Source of the DNA: an uncultured Alphaproteobacteria bacterium
Lineage (GTDB): Bacteria > Pseudomonadota > Alphaproteobacteria > Caulobacterales > Caulobacteraceae
Direction of reading: 5' to 3'
NCBI GenBank assembly: GCA_937920085.1
Contig: CALETE010000058.1
Location: forward strand, 25,967-89,966
DNA length: 64,000 nt
Shown: piece by piece, positions 16,291 through 24,776 of the stretch
How positions within the stretch are numbered: the stretch's first letter is position 1
How the letters are laid out: each line of letters starts with the position of its first letter
Program-made: the position numbers and the translations under genes
The notes under the pieces: model-generated
The model's input: the letters and a program-made list of their open reading frames with translations, nothing else
What the model was told of the DNA's origin: nothing
Databases searched by the model: none

Positions 16291-17423
16291 GTGAGCTGAC
16301 GGCCGCACGACGGATCGTCGTCAAGGTCGGCTCGTCCCTTCTGGTCGGACCAGATGGGGCACCCGATGGAGCCTGGCTCAGCGCCTTGGCGGCGGATTTA
16401 GGGCGGCTGCGAGATCGTGGTCAGCAGGTGCTTGTGGTGTCATCGGGGGCCGTGGCTTTAGGGCGCAAGCGTCTGTCCTTAGGCAAGCGCGCCCTGACAC
16501 TGCCGGAAAAACAAGCCGCCGCTGCGGCAGGTCAATCGGCCCTGATGCGGGCCTGGGAATTGGCCTTGGAGCCCTTTGGCCTACCGGTCGCTCAAATCCT
16601 CCTGACCCGCGACGATACCGAGGTGCGCAAACGTTGGCTGAATGCTCGGGCGACGACGGAAACCTTAATGACCCTTGGGGTCATTCCCATCGTCAACGAG
16701 AACGATACCGTCGTGACGGAAGAAATCCGTTACGGCGACAATGACCGTCTGGCTGCCCGAGTCGCCCAGATGATCGGTGCCGACGTGCTGGTGCTGCTAT
16801 CAGACATAGACGGTCTGTATTCTGCTGATCCGCGCAGCAACCCCGATGCTGTCCACATCCCACGTCTGACCCACCTGACCGCCGACATCGAAGCCATGGC
16901 GGGGGGTGCCAACCAGGGCGCCGGGGTGGGAACTGGCGGCATGGCGACGAAGATCCTCGCCGCCCGCATCGCGCAACAGGCTGGATGCGCCACAATCATC
17001 ACCCTGGGGTCCCGTCCAGCGCCCCTGGCGGCTGTAGAAGCCGGCGAATTGGCGACCTTGATTGAGCCCGCGCTATCGGCAAAGGCGGCTTACAAGGCCT
17101 GGATCGCCGGCTCCCTCAGTCCAAACGGCGGGCTGGTCATAGACCTCGGTGCCGTCAACGCCCTGACCACGGGCAAAAGTCTGCTGTCGGCTGGCGTGCG
17201 AAGTGTCACCGGTCGATTTGAAAAGGGCGACGCGGTCTGGGTTCGCGATGAGGCCGGGCGTGAAATTGCTCGGGGCCTGGTCCGCTATGACGATTCCGAC
17301 GCAGCGCGGATCTGCGGCTTGCAGTCGACCGCCATTGAACAGGTCCTCGGCTTTTCAGAAGGGCCGATGATTCACGCCGATGATCTCGCCCTGCTATTTG
17401 AACCTTTGGTGAAACCCGCCTAG
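16287..17423 (+). CDS. proB: Glutamate 5-kinase
   Basis: 378 residues: an amino-acid kinase domain (about 1-255) plus a C-terminal PUA domain (about 280-370). The enzyme phosphorylates L-glutamate on the gamma-carboxyl, the first step of proline synthesis, and is normally feedback-inhibited by proline. VVKVGSSLL, VSSGAVALG, PIVNENDTV, FGDNDRL-type (YGDNDRLAARVA) and GTGGMATKI are the family motifs. It overlaps obgE by four bases and is 19 bases before proA, so the two proline genes are co-transcribed. Confidence 0.97.
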   Translation: MSELTAARRIVVKVGSSLLVGPDGAPDGAWLSALAADLGRLRDRGQQVLVVSSGAVALGRKRLSLGKRALTLPEKQAAAAAGQSALMRAWELALEPFGLPVAQILLTRDDTEVRKRWLNARATTETLMTLGVIPIVNENDTVVTEEIRYGDNDRLAARVAQMIGADVLVLLSDIDGLYSADPRSNPDAVHIPRLTHLTADIEAMAGGANQGAGVGTGGMATKILAARIAQQAGCATIITLGSRPAPLAAVEAGELATLIEPALSAKAAYKAWIAGSLSPNGGLVIDLGAVNALTTGKSLLSAGVRSVTGRFEKGDAVWVRDEAGREIARGLVRYDDSDAARICGLQSTAIEQVLGFSEGPMIHADDLALLFEPLVKPA

Positions 17424-17442
17424 TAAGGCTCATCGTGAGCAT

Positions 17443-18960
17443 ATGGCGGCGACCTTGAACCAGGCGGGCGGAAAACTTCAGGACAGGAAAGGCGCGCGGG
17501 GCGAACCGCTCTCCGCCCTGCAGGATGGCATGATCATCCCCTTTTCTGGCGACCGCTTTACGCGGGTCAGTGCGGACCTTGCCAAGGCTTTTCAGCCCGG
17601 CGACCAGTTGGTGGTGGTGCAAGACACCGGCGATCTCTTGCATATCCCCTCAGCTATTGGGGCCATGACCCATCAGGCGGTCTCCGAGGCCCACACCGCC
17701 TTTCATCACATGGCGGGGGTCTCCGAGGCGCAGATCACCGACTTCTTCCACCGTTTTGCCCTTGCGCTTGCTGACGATCAGGTTTGGGGCGAGATCGCCC
17801 AGGCGAATGCCAAGGATGTGGCCCGGGCCTTTGAAAGAGGCCGGTCTACGACCCGACTGAAGGCTGACGCCAATATGCGGCGGGATATGATTGCGGGCCT
17901 ACAGGTTTGGCGTGACCAGTCTGGGGGGCGAGATCAAATCCTGGAACGCATTTCCCACACGGGGTGGGAGGTCGAGCAGGTCAAGGCGCCCTTGGGCGTT
18001 GTGGGTTTCGTGTTTGAGGGACGGCCAAATGTCTTTGCCGACGCGACTGGGGTCATCCGGGGCGGAAACACCGTGGTTTTTCGTATTGGCTCCGACGCCT
18101 TGGGCACGGCCCTGGCTATTGTCCGATATGCGCTGGATCCGTCCCTCCAAGCGGCTGGCTTACCGGAGGGTTCGGCAAGGCTGGTGGCGTCTGCGGAGCA
18201 CGCTGCTGGCTGGGCCCTCTTCGGCGATAAGCGTCTAGCCCTTGCTGTGGCCCGTGGATCAGGACCGGCGGTTGCCCAACTCGGGGCCATAGCCCGTCAG
18301 GCTGGAACACCGGTCAGCCTGCATGGCACAGGCGGCGCCTGGATGATTGCCGACACCAGCGCGGATGCCGATCGCTTCTTTGCAACCGTCTATCACTCCC
18401 TTGACCGCAAGGTCTGCAATACCCTGAATGTTTGCGCCATTGTGCGGTCTCGAGCAGACGATCTGGTCCCTCGGTTTCTTTCAGCCTTGGCGGAGGCAGG
18501 AGCCCGCCGCTCAGGGTTTAAGTTGCATGTCTGGGGAACCGACATGGCCATTGAAGTGCCTCATGATCGCATTTCAGAACCAGATCTCGCCACCGAATGG
18601 GAATGGGAAGACCAGCCAGAGGTGACCTTGGCCATCGTCGACGATCTCGACCACGCCATTACCCTGTTTAATCGCTATAGCCCCCGTTTCGGGGCCAGCC
18701 TGATTGCGCAGGACGCCAAGGCCCAGGCGCATTTATTCGCCAACCTCGACGCCCCATTTGTCGGCGACGGATTTACCCGCTGGATCGATGGGCAATATGC
18801 TCTGGATCGCCCCGAGCTTGGTCTCTCGAATTGGGAGAATGGACGTCTGTTTGCCCGGGGCGGCGTGCTGGCTGGGGACGGGGTATATACCCTTCGCAGC
18901 CGGGTCAGGCAGTCTGACCCCAATCTTGACCGCAACCCCGATACGGCCAAATCCTTTTGA
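17443..18960 (+). CDS. proA: Glutamate-5-semialdehyde dehydrogenase with N-terminal extension
   Basis: 505 residues against a usual 415-430. The ProA core starts near residue 92 (ITDFFHRFALALADDQ, then IAQANAKDVARA). Motifs include VVGFVFEGRPNVFAD, GGNTVVFRIGSDA and the active-site Cys in KVCNTLNVCAIV. The preceding part, including GMIIPFSGDRFTRVSADLAK and PGDQLVVVQDTGDLLHIPSA, is extra and not a known ProA domain. The enzyme reduces gamma-glutamyl phosphate with NADPH after ProB. ATG 17443 follows proB closely; an internal ATG at 17530 would remove 29 residues but keep most of the extension. Confidence 0.88.
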   Translation: MAATLNQAGGKLQDRKGARGEPLSALQDGMIIPFSGDRFTRVSADLAKAFQPGDQLVVVQDTGDLLHIPSAIGAMTHQAVSEAHTAFHHMAGVSEAQITDFFHRFALALADDQVWGEIAQANAKDVARAFERGRSTTRLKADANMRRDMIAGLQVWRDQSGGRDQILERISHTGWEVEQVKAPLGVVGFVFEGRPNVFADATGVIRGGNTVVFRIGSDALGTALAIVRYALDPSLQAAGLPEGSARLVASAEHAAGWALFGDKRLALAVARGSGPAVAQLGAIARQAGTPVSLHGTGGAWMIADTSADADRFFATVYHSLDRKVCNTLNVCAIVRSRADDLVPRFLSALAEAGARRSGFKLHVWGTDMAIEVPHDRISEPDLATEWEWEDQPEVTLAIVDDLDHAITLFNRYSPRFGASLIAQDAKAQAHLFANLDAPFVGDGFTRWIDGQYALDRPELGLSNWENGRLFARGGVLAGDGVYTLRSRVRQSDPNLDRNPDTAKSF

Positions 18961-18975
18961 CCTTACAGGCGCACC

Positions 18976-19638
18976 ATGTGGTCAGCCGGGGTCACTAGGC
19001 ATATTGCGTCCGCGGGACGGCCAGCGGCCTTGCGCCTAGGCTTTACCCTTTCGCCTGGCATGCGGGTGGGCATCTATGGTGGGTCCTTTAATCCCGCCCA
19101 TGAGGGGCACGCCCATGTGGCAGAGACCGCGCGGCGAAAGCTGGGTCTTGATCGGGTCATTTGGCTGGTTTCGCCGCAAAACCCCCTAAAGCCTACCCAC
19201 GAGACTGCAAGCCAAGGGGAGCGCATGGCCGGAGCCCGGCGTTTCGCCCATGGCCCTAGAATGATTGTTTCGGATGCAGAGACCCGGATGGGTACGCAAT
19301 ACACCATCGACACCCTTAGGGCTCTGAAGGGTAGGTTTCCCCAGGTGAAGTTTGTTTGGCTCATGGGCGCAGACAGTCTGGCGACATTTCACCGTTGGCG
19401 CGGCTGGACGCAGATCATGCAGACAACCCCTGTGGCTGTCGTCTCGCGCCCTTGGATCTCGCTCAAAAGCCGCTTTTCGCCAGCAGCACGGCGGTTTGCC
19501 CATGCCAGACTGCCCATTGATCAAGCCCGCGGCCTAGCTGATCGGACGGCTCCGGCCTGGGTCTTCTTAAACGGCCCTTTGAACTTTCAGTCTTCCTCAG
19601 CCCTGCGTGAACGGATGCGATCAGGGAAATTGCCCTGA
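18976..19638 (+). CDS. nadD: Nicotinate-nucleotide adenylyltransferase
   Basis: 220 residues. NadD joins nicotinate mononucleotide and ATP to give deamido-NAD. The nucleotidyltransferase motif GIYGGSFNPAHEGHAHVA, then VSPQNPLK, WLMGADSLATFHRWRGW and the C-terminal SSSALRERM are all diagnostic. The first 28 residues before MRVGIYGG are poorly conserved in appearance, so ATG 19060 (MRVGIY) is a possible alternative start. It follows proA by 15 bases and precedes rsfS, the usual nadD-rsfS-rlmH order. Confidence 0.95.
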   Translation: MWSAGVTRHIASAGRPAALRLGFTLSPGMRVGIYGGSFNPAHEGHAHVAETARRKLGLDRVIWLVSPQNPLKPTHETASQGERMAGARRFAHGPRMIVSDAETRMGTQYTIDTLRALKGRFPQVKFVWLMGADSLATFHRWRGWTQIMQTTPVAVVSRPWISLKSRFSPAARRFAHARLPIDQARGLADRTAPAWVFLNGPLNFQSSSALRERMRSGKLP

Positions 19639-19754
19639 CCCTGAGACGGTGGCTGACCTTTTCCACAAGGTGTGCTAGGGAAAGGTTTGAGCGAGGCTAC
19701 AAAGGAGCGACCCCGCTGAGCCCTGACCCTGCGCCAAGCGCGCAAACGGCCCCG

Positions 19755-20126
19755 GTGCCCCCCGAGGGCGACCCTAGCGCCCGCATTGCGGCCCTTGGGG
19801 AAATGATCCTGGCGCGTCTTGATGACGACCAAGCTCAGGATGTGGTTTTTATTGACCTGAAAGGCAAGAGCGCTGTGGCAGACGGCCTGATCGTCGCCTC
19901 GGGGCGATCGCATCGTCACGTGGGTGCTATTGCCGACCACTTGCTGCGCGCCCTCAAGGACCAAGGCTATGGTAAGGCCCGGGTCGAAGGTCTGCCCCAC
20001 TGCGATTGGGTGCTGATCGACACCGGCGACCTGATCATTCACCTGTTCCGGCCCGAAGTCAGAACCTTCTATAATATCGAGAAGATCTGGTCGGTCGACG
20101 CGTCGGCGCACATCGCCTTCAATTGA
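19755..20126 (+). CDS. rsfS: Ribosomal silencing factor RsfS
   Basis: Binds L14 on the 50S subunit and blocks subunit joining during starvation. 123 residues from GTG 19755. QAQDVVFIDLKGKSAVADGL, then IVASGRSHRHVGAIADHL and RVEGLPHCDWVLIDTGDLII, form the conserved fold. GTG 19755 has no ribosome site. An in-frame CTG at 19716 has AAAGGAG eight bases upstream and would add 13 residues, so translation may start there. The stop overlaps the rlmH start in TTGA. Confidence 0.92.
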   Translation: MPPEGDPSARIAALGEMILARLDDDQAQDVVFIDLKGKSAVADGLIVASGRSHRHVGAIADHLLRALKDQGYGKARVEGLPHCDWVLIDTGDLIIHLFRPEVRTFYNIEKIWSVDASAHIAFN

Positions 20127-20587
20127 AGCTGACGATCCTCGCTGTGGGTCGGCTGCCGCGCTCGTCGGAAGTCGACCTCGTCAAGACCTATGTGGATCGC
20201 GCCACCGCTGGCGGTCGGGCGCTTGGCCTTGGTCCGGTAGAGGTTCTTGAGGTCGAATCCCGCAAGCCAGGCAAGGCTGCCGAGGCAGAGGTCATTCGTC
20301 CCCACTTGATCGGTGCACACGTTATCGCCTGTGACGAACGGGGAACAGCCTATCCATCGCGGGCCTTTGCGGCGGAATTGGCGCGAATCCGGGATCAGGG
20401 GGCGCGGAGACTGGTCATGCTGATTGGTGGGGCCGACGGCCTTGATCCAGACCTATTAGCCTCTGTGAATGGAAAACTGGCTTTCGGGCCCCAGACTTGG
20501 CCTCACGCCCTGGCCCGGGTTATGCTGGCTGAGCAAATCTATCGCGCCGTGACGATCCTGGCGGGAGGCCCCTATCATCGGGACTAG
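20123..20587 (+). CDS. rlmH: 23S rRNA (pseudouridine1915-N3)-methyltransferase RlmH
   Basis: 154 residues, SPOUT-class SAM methyltransferase modifying pseudouridine 1915 in helix 69 of 23S rRNA. KLTILAVGRLPRSSEVDLVK at the N-terminus, ACDERGTAYPSRAFAAEL, the knotted LVMLIGGADGLDP and the C-terminal EQIYRAVTILAGGPYHRD are characteristic. The TTG start at 20123 overlaps the rsfS stop (TTGA), indicating translational coupling. Confidence 0.96.
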   Translation: MKLTILAVGRLPRSSEVDLVKTYVDRATAGGRALGLGPVEVLEVESRKPGKAAEAEVIRPHLIGAHVIACDERGTAYPSRAFAAELARIRDQGARRLVMLIGGADGLDPDLLASVNGKLAFGPQTWPHALARVMLAEQIYRAVTILAGGPYHRD

Positions 20588-20594
20588 AGCGATC

Positions 20595-21434
20595 TTGGGA
20601 GCCAGCTGCGTCCTGGGTCTTGCCGCGTCGGTTTGCCTGGGTGCTCTGGCCCTGGCTCAGACACAGGACACCCAGCTCGAAGCTCTCAATCAAAAGGAGG
20701 TTGCCGTCGGTGCCCTCCAGGGACGCAATCGCAGCCAGCTGGCCCGCCTTCTGACTGTCCTGGTGCGCTTTCGCCGAGATCCGCCCCCGCCACTTCTGGT
20801 CCGGCCCAATGACGCTGTTGACGCCGCCCGCGCTGCCATCCTCGTCAAGGCGATCATTCCCGAACTCCAGCGACGCGCGCGCGTTTATGCCGCCGAGGGT
20901 CAGGAGATTACCCGGCAAAGACGGCTTGCCGCATTCGCCAATGAGGCGGCGTTTACGGCCGATAGCCTTGCCGCAGATGAAGACGATAGAGGTCCCGTCG
21001 CCACGGTCGCCGCCATTACAGGTGAGAGGGGGCAACTCGATGTCACCGCCCCGAAGCGGCTACTACCGCCCCTCGACGGCAAGATTTTGTATGGCTTTGG
21101 CGAGGACATGTTAGGGGGCGGTAAATCAACCGGCCTGGTCCTCACAGCACAGCCAAAGGCCACAGTTTACGCACCGGCAAAGGGGCTGGTTCAATTCGTC
21201 GGGCCCGTAAAAGGCTGGGGTGTGGTTGTCATACTTCGCCTAACGGGTGGATATCACCTCGTCCTTGCAGGTCTGGAGGCCACCGACATGGCCCAAGGCG
21301 AAGACATTTTTCAGGGCTCAAAAGTCGGATCCATGCCCGATGGCCGCAATGGTCCTGCGCAGCTCTATTTGGAAGTCAGGGCGGGCGACACGCCCATAGA
21401 CCCTGGCCCTTTGTTAAAATCACCTGGCCATTAA
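20595..21434 (+). CDS. EnvC-like degenerate LytM/M23 protein
   Basis: 279 residues. A signal sequence (CVLGLAASVCLGALALAQ) leads to a helical segment (about 25-140, with coiled-coil character) and a C-terminal LytM domain (about 160-275). The zinc ligands of active LytM enzymes are missing: the first His/Asp motif reads KSTGLVLTA and the HxH motif reads QLYLE. This is the EnvC pattern, in which the domain activates a cell-wall amidase during division. The order EnvC-like, CtpA, YibQ-like is conserved in many proteobacteria. TTG 20595 is the only standard start; it leaves the signal peptide without a basic N-region (see findings). Confidence 0.82.
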   Translation: MGASCVLGLAASVCLGALALAQTQDTQLEALNQKEVAVGALQGRNRSQLARLLTVLVRFRRDPPPPLLVRPNDAVDAARAAILVKAIIPELQRRARVYAAEGQEITRQRRLAAFANEAAFTADSLAADEDDRGPVATVAAITGERGQLDVTAPKRLLPPLDGKILYGFGEDMLGGGKSTGLVLTAQPKATVYAPAKGLVQFVGPVKGWGVVVILRLTGGYHLVLAGLEATDMAQGEDIFQGSKVGSMPDGRNGPAQLYLEVRAGDTPIDPGPLLKSPGH

Positions 21435-21459
21435 TCCAAATAAATCTTGCTTCGGCGCA

Positions 21460-21492
21460 CCGAGTTCGCAGATGTGTGACATGTGAACTCGG
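21460..21492. repeat. Nested inverted repeat upstream of ctpA
   Basis: CCGAGTTC and GAACTCGG form 8-base outer arms, with ATGT/ACAT arms nested inside. It lies 26 bases after the EnvC-like stop and 37 bases before ctpA, followed by CCAATTTT. It may be a terminator, an attenuator or an operator. Confidence 0.5.
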
Positions 21493-21528
21493 CCAATTTT
21501 CGCCGCACCTAAGGTCTAGGACATAGCT

Positions 21529-22926
21529 ATGAAGAAGCACCTGCTGATTGGCGTCTCCGCCTTTGTTCTCGGCGCCGCCACCATGGCCTATGTCAGCCAG
21601 CAAGCCATTGCCTCAGCCGAGCCGCGGGCCAAGACCTATCACATGCTGGAACTGTTTGGAGATGTGGTCCAGGCAGTGAAGCAGCAGTATGTCACCGAGG
21701 TTGATGACAAGAAGCTGATTGAGGCGGCGATTGAGGGCATGGTCACCTCCCTCGATCCACATTCGAACTACCTGACGGCGGACTCCTTTAATGACATGCG
21801 CGACCAGACCCGGGGCGAATATGGCGGCCTGGGGATAGAGATCACGAGCGAAGACGGCGTTGTGAAGGTCATTTCGCCCATGGACGGCACACCTGCCTTC
21901 AGGGCTGGGATCAAGGCCGGGGACTATATTACGGCCGTCAATAATCAAAGCGTCTTGGGTCTGTCTGTCAGTGACGCCGTAAAGCAGATGCGTGGCAAAC
22001 CCGGTGAAGCCGTGACCCTCACCATCGCCCGGCCCAAAACCGATCCTTTCGACGTCAAGCTTGTTCGCGAAGTGATCAAGACAAAGTCGGTGACCGATCA
22101 TGTTGAAGGCGACTACGGCTATCTCCGGGTTTCCGCCTTCAATGAGAAAACCACAGAAGAGGCAGAGGCGGGGATTGCCGACCTAAAGGCCAAGAACCCC
22201 AAGATGAAGGGCCTGATCCTTGACCTGCGAAACAACCCAGGCGGCTTGCTAGATCAAGCCGTGGGCATTTCGGATCTCTTCCTCGAGGGGGGAGAAATCG
22301 TGTCTCAGCGCGGCAGGGATCCCAGGGATATTGACCGCTATAACGCCCATGCTGGCGATGCGACCGGAGGCCTGCCCATGGTCGTTCTTATCAATTCAGG
22401 GTCGGCATCGGCTGCTGAAATTGTTGCCGGCGCGCTTCAGGACCGAAAGCGAGCCGAACTCGTGGGATTGACCAGTTTTGGCAAGGGCTCCGTCCAGACG
22501 GTTATTCCCCTGCGCGGTGGTGCTGATGGCGCACTGAAGCTCACCACAGCTCGCTATTACACCCCCTCGGGTCGCTCAATTCAGAAGACGGGTATTGTTC
22601 CAGACCTCGAGGTTGCCGAGACACGGGAACAGGCCCAGGCCATTGCCAATCGCGCCTTCCAGTTTTCAGAGGCGTCCTTCAGTAATGCGCTGACGGCAGA
22701 TGAGGGCAAAGCCAGGGTTGGGGCCCATGAGCCTGCTGAAGCACCCCCAGCTGATTTCGATGCCAAAACCGGCGACTTCCAATTGGCACGAGCTAAGGAT
22801 GTCTTGAAGTATGGATCGGTGGCGGCGACGCCAAAATTGCCAAAGCTGGCGGCGCGCCTGGCTGAGATTGTCGGTCCCAAGGGCGCCGCAAAACCTGAGG
22901 CCAAGCCTGCGCCACCCAGCAAATAG
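21529..22926 (+). CDS. ctpA: Carboxy-terminal processing protease, S41 family
   Basis: 465 residues. An N-terminal signal/anchor (LLIGVSAFVLGAATMAYVSQ) is followed by a PDZ domain (GGLGIEITSEDGVVKVISPM, PAFRAGIKAGDYITAV) and the S41 protease domain. The catalytic Ser is in NSGSASAAEIVAGALQD and the Lys in TSFGKGSVQTV. It is a periplasmic processing protease that trims protein C-termini or degrades cell-wall hydrolases. The C-terminal 40 residues are Ala/Pro/Lys-rich. It lies between the EnvC-like gene and the YibQ-like gene, in keeping with a cell-envelope role. Confidence 0.95.
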   Translation: MKKHLLIGVSAFVLGAATMAYVSQQAIASAEPRAKTYHMLELFGDVVQAVKQQYVTEVDDKKLIEAAIEGMVTSLDPHSNYLTADSFNDMRDQTRGEYGGLGIEITSEDGVVKVISPMDGTPAFRAGIKAGDYITAVNNQSVLGLSVSDAVKQMRGKPGEAVTLTIARPKTDPFDVKLVREVIKTKSVTDHVEGDYGYLRVSAFNEKTTEEAEAGIADLKAKNPKMKGLILDLRNNPGGLLDQAVGISDLFLEGGEIVSQRGRDPRDIDRYNAHAGDATGGLPMVVLINSGSASAAEIVAGALQDRKRAELVGLTSFGKGSVQTVIPLRGGADGALKLTTARYYTPSGRSIQKTGIVPDLEVAETREQAQAIANRAFQFSEASFSNALTADEGKARVGAHEPAEAPPADFDAKTGDFQLARAKDVLKYGSVAATPKLPKLAARLAEIVGPKGAAKPEAKPAPPSK

Positions 22927-22957
22927 ACATGGTGCCCTTACTATGGGCTTTAGGAAT

Positions 22958-22976
22958 TTAGGCCTTCATTAACCAT
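22958..22976 (+). promoter_or_regulatory. Candidate CtrA box
   Basis: TTAG-N7-TTAACCAT fits the CtrA consensus TTAA-N7-TTAA with one mismatch and carries the preferred TTAACCAT half-site. It ends 32 bases before the YibQ-like start. CtrA is the master cell-cycle regulator of Caulobacterales and controls division and envelope genes. Confidence 0.4.
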
Positions 22977-23008
22977 GATGCGGGAGTGTCCACTTCGGAG
23001 GCTCGCCC

Positions 23009-24166
23009 ATGTTTTCTAAGAAGAATCTCAACCCAGAACCGGTGATTTCGGGGCCTGGGATCAACGCCTCTGAGCTGCTAGGCCGCGCCTTTGCCAATCC
23101 CTATTTTGGGGCGAGCGGCGCTGCGGCCCTCTTTCTGACCACGGGCTTGGCTTTGATTGCGCTGTTGGGCGACCCGCATGCCGGATCGCCTCAGGTTCGA
23201 ATTTCCCTGGCCAAGGTTGCCGCTATGGCCGCACCCCCCGGCTGGCGGGAGGCCCTTCGCGCCCAACAACCTGGGCATACGACCCTGACTGAGGATATTT
23301 ATCGGCTGACAGAGGGGCCGATCCCATTTGGTATCCCGGAAAATCAAGCCACCATCACCATGGCAGACTCTGGTCCGGTAGGACCCCGTAGTCCCCTGCC
23401 GCCAGCGCCTATTGCTGGGCTCACATCTGAAGGTCCCGGTGGGCTTTTACCGATCATTGGCGGAGACGGGCGGACGCCGGCCCAAGCCTATGCCAGGCCC
23501 TTCACCTCGAATGGGCGTCCAAAGATCGCCTTGATGATTGGCGGCCTGGGCCTAAATGCCGCCTCCACCCGTCAGGCGATTGAGCAATTGCCCCCGGAAA
23601 TCACCCTTTCCTTTGTACCCTATGCAGAGGGGTTACAGGGATGGATCGACCTGGCGCGTGCCAACGGTCATGAAGTTCTGCTTGAGACGCCCATGGAGCC
23701 CAACGACTACCCAGAGAATGACCCGGGCCCCTATACTTTGATGGCGAATGCACAGAATGCGGACACGATCCATAAGTTGGAATGGCTCATGACCCGGGCC
23801 ACAGGGTATTTTGGCCTGACTAACTATCTGGGGTCTAGATTTGTGGGATCCGACACGGGAATGTCTGCCTTCACAGGTGCCCTGCGTGGCCGCGGCCTTG
23901 CCTTCATTGATGATGGATCGGCGGCAAAACGAGGTGGTGGCGTCCCGCGCGCCTCTGCGGAACGGATCATTGATGACCAATTGTCTGGCGAGGCGATTGA
24001 CCAGCAGTTATTGGCCCTCGAAGCCGGCGCCCTACAAAAGGGACAGGCCCTGGGCTCAGCCTTCGCCTACCCCGTCACCCTAAGCCAGGTGAGCACCTGG
24101 GCGAAATCCGTAGAGAGCCGCGGCTATCAGTTGGCACCGGCCTCTGCGCTGACCGTGCGTCGTTGA
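23009..24166 (+). CDS. Divergent polysaccharide deacetylase (YibQ-like)
   Basis: 385 residues. One membrane helix lies at about 35-55 (SGAAALFLTTGLALIALLG) and a Pro-rich linker reaches about 165. The C-terminal domain starts at PKIALMIGGLGLNAASTRQA and contains ITLSFVPYAEGL, VLLETPMEPNDYPENDPGPYTL and YLGSRF, as in the divergent polysaccharide deacetylase family. Standard family members start IALVIDDLG; here the second Asp pair is IGGLG, so a metal ligand is missing and activity is doubtful. The gene ends in a TTGA overlap with rppH. A CtrA-like site precedes it. Confidence 0.85.
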   Translation: MFSKKNLNPEPVISGPGINASELLGRAFANPYFGASGAAALFLTTGLALIALLGDPHAGSPQVRISLAKVAAMAAPPGWREALRAQQPGHTTLTEDIYRLTEGPIPFGIPENQATITMADSGPVGPRSPLPPAPIAGLTSEGPGGLLPIIGGDGRTPAQAYARPFTSNGRPKIALMIGGLGLNAASTRQAIEQLPPEITLSFVPYAEGLQGWIDLARANGHEVLLETPMEPNDYPENDPGPYTLMANAQNADTIHKLEWLMTRATGYFGLTNYLGSRFVGSDTGMSAFTGALRGRGLAFIDDGSAAKRGGGVPRASAERIIDDQLSGEAIDQQLLALEAGALQKGQALGSAFAYPVTLSQVSTWAKSVESRGYQLAPASALTVRR

Positions 24167-24636
24167 GCGATTTAACAGGCTATCGTCCCAATGTGGGCGT
24201 CGTCCTTTTTCACCCGGACGGTCGGGTATGGTTAGGCCGCCGCGCGGGAACCCCCGCGCCCTATAATTGGCAATTTCCCCAAGGTGGGGTCGATGACGGT
24301 GAAGACCTAGAGGTCGCCGCCTTTCGTGAGCTGGAAGAGGAAACCGGCGTCCGCTCGGCGCGTCTGCTTGGTCGCACCACAGAATGGCTGACCTATGACT
24401 TCCCGGCAGGGCACAAGACCTCGAAGGTCTACAAGGGCTGGAAAGGGCAAAAGCAGATCTGGTTTGCCCTGCGGTTCGAGGGGGAAGACCACGAGATAAA
24501 TCTAGACCAGCACGAGCCGCCAGAATTTGACGCCTGGCGCTGGGGCAGGCTCATGGAAGCGCCTGGATTGGTCGTGCCGTTCAAAAAGCCAATCTACGAG
24601 CTTGTGCAGCGCGCCTTTGCCGAGTTTGCCCAGTAG
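24163..24636 (+). CDS. rppH: RNA pyrophosphohydrolase RppH (Nudix)
   Basis: 157 residues. RppH removes pyrophosphate from the 5' end of mRNAs and starts decay. YRPNVGVVLFHPDGRVWLGR opens the domain. The Nudix box is intact (GGVDDGE, seven residues, then RELEEETGV), and WLTYDFPAG with YKGWKGQKQIWFALRF are RppH-specific. The TTG start overlaps the previous stop by four bases (TTGA). The DEGVD-type E ligands are all present, so it should be active. Confidence 0.95.
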   Translation: MSDLTGYRPNVGVVLFHPDGRVWLGRRAGTPAPYNWQFPQGGVDDGEDLEVAAFRELEEETGVRSARLLGRTTEWLTYDFPAGHKTSKVYKGWKGQKQIWFALRFEGEDHEINLDQHEPPEFDAWRWGRLMEAPGLVVPFKKPIYELVQRAFAEFAQ

Positions 24637-24654
24637 GCGGGACGAACTATCCCC

Positions 24655-24723
24655 GGGCATGGTCCGACCGATGGGAACCGGATATCAGCTTGAGATATGC
24701 TCTAACACTTTGAATTATAGCTC
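24655..24723. repeat. Intergenic palindromic repeat, copy 1
   Basis: Starts GGGCATGGTCCGACCGATGG, continues GAACCGGATATC and ends near ATATGCTCTAA, then TTATAGCTC. The outer GGGCAT/ATATGCTC and GCTCTAA/TTATAGC arms can pair. A 30-base core agrees at 23 positions with the element at 53636-53672. It lies directly after rppH. The GAGCATG...GTGGGAACCGG layout is that of the dispersed palindromes seen between genes in many Alphaproteobacteria. Confidence 0.6.
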
Positions 24724-24776
24724 GTTTATCCCTTTAGATGGTTTCATCTATAAAGAAAGAGCTCTAGGGTCCGGGT

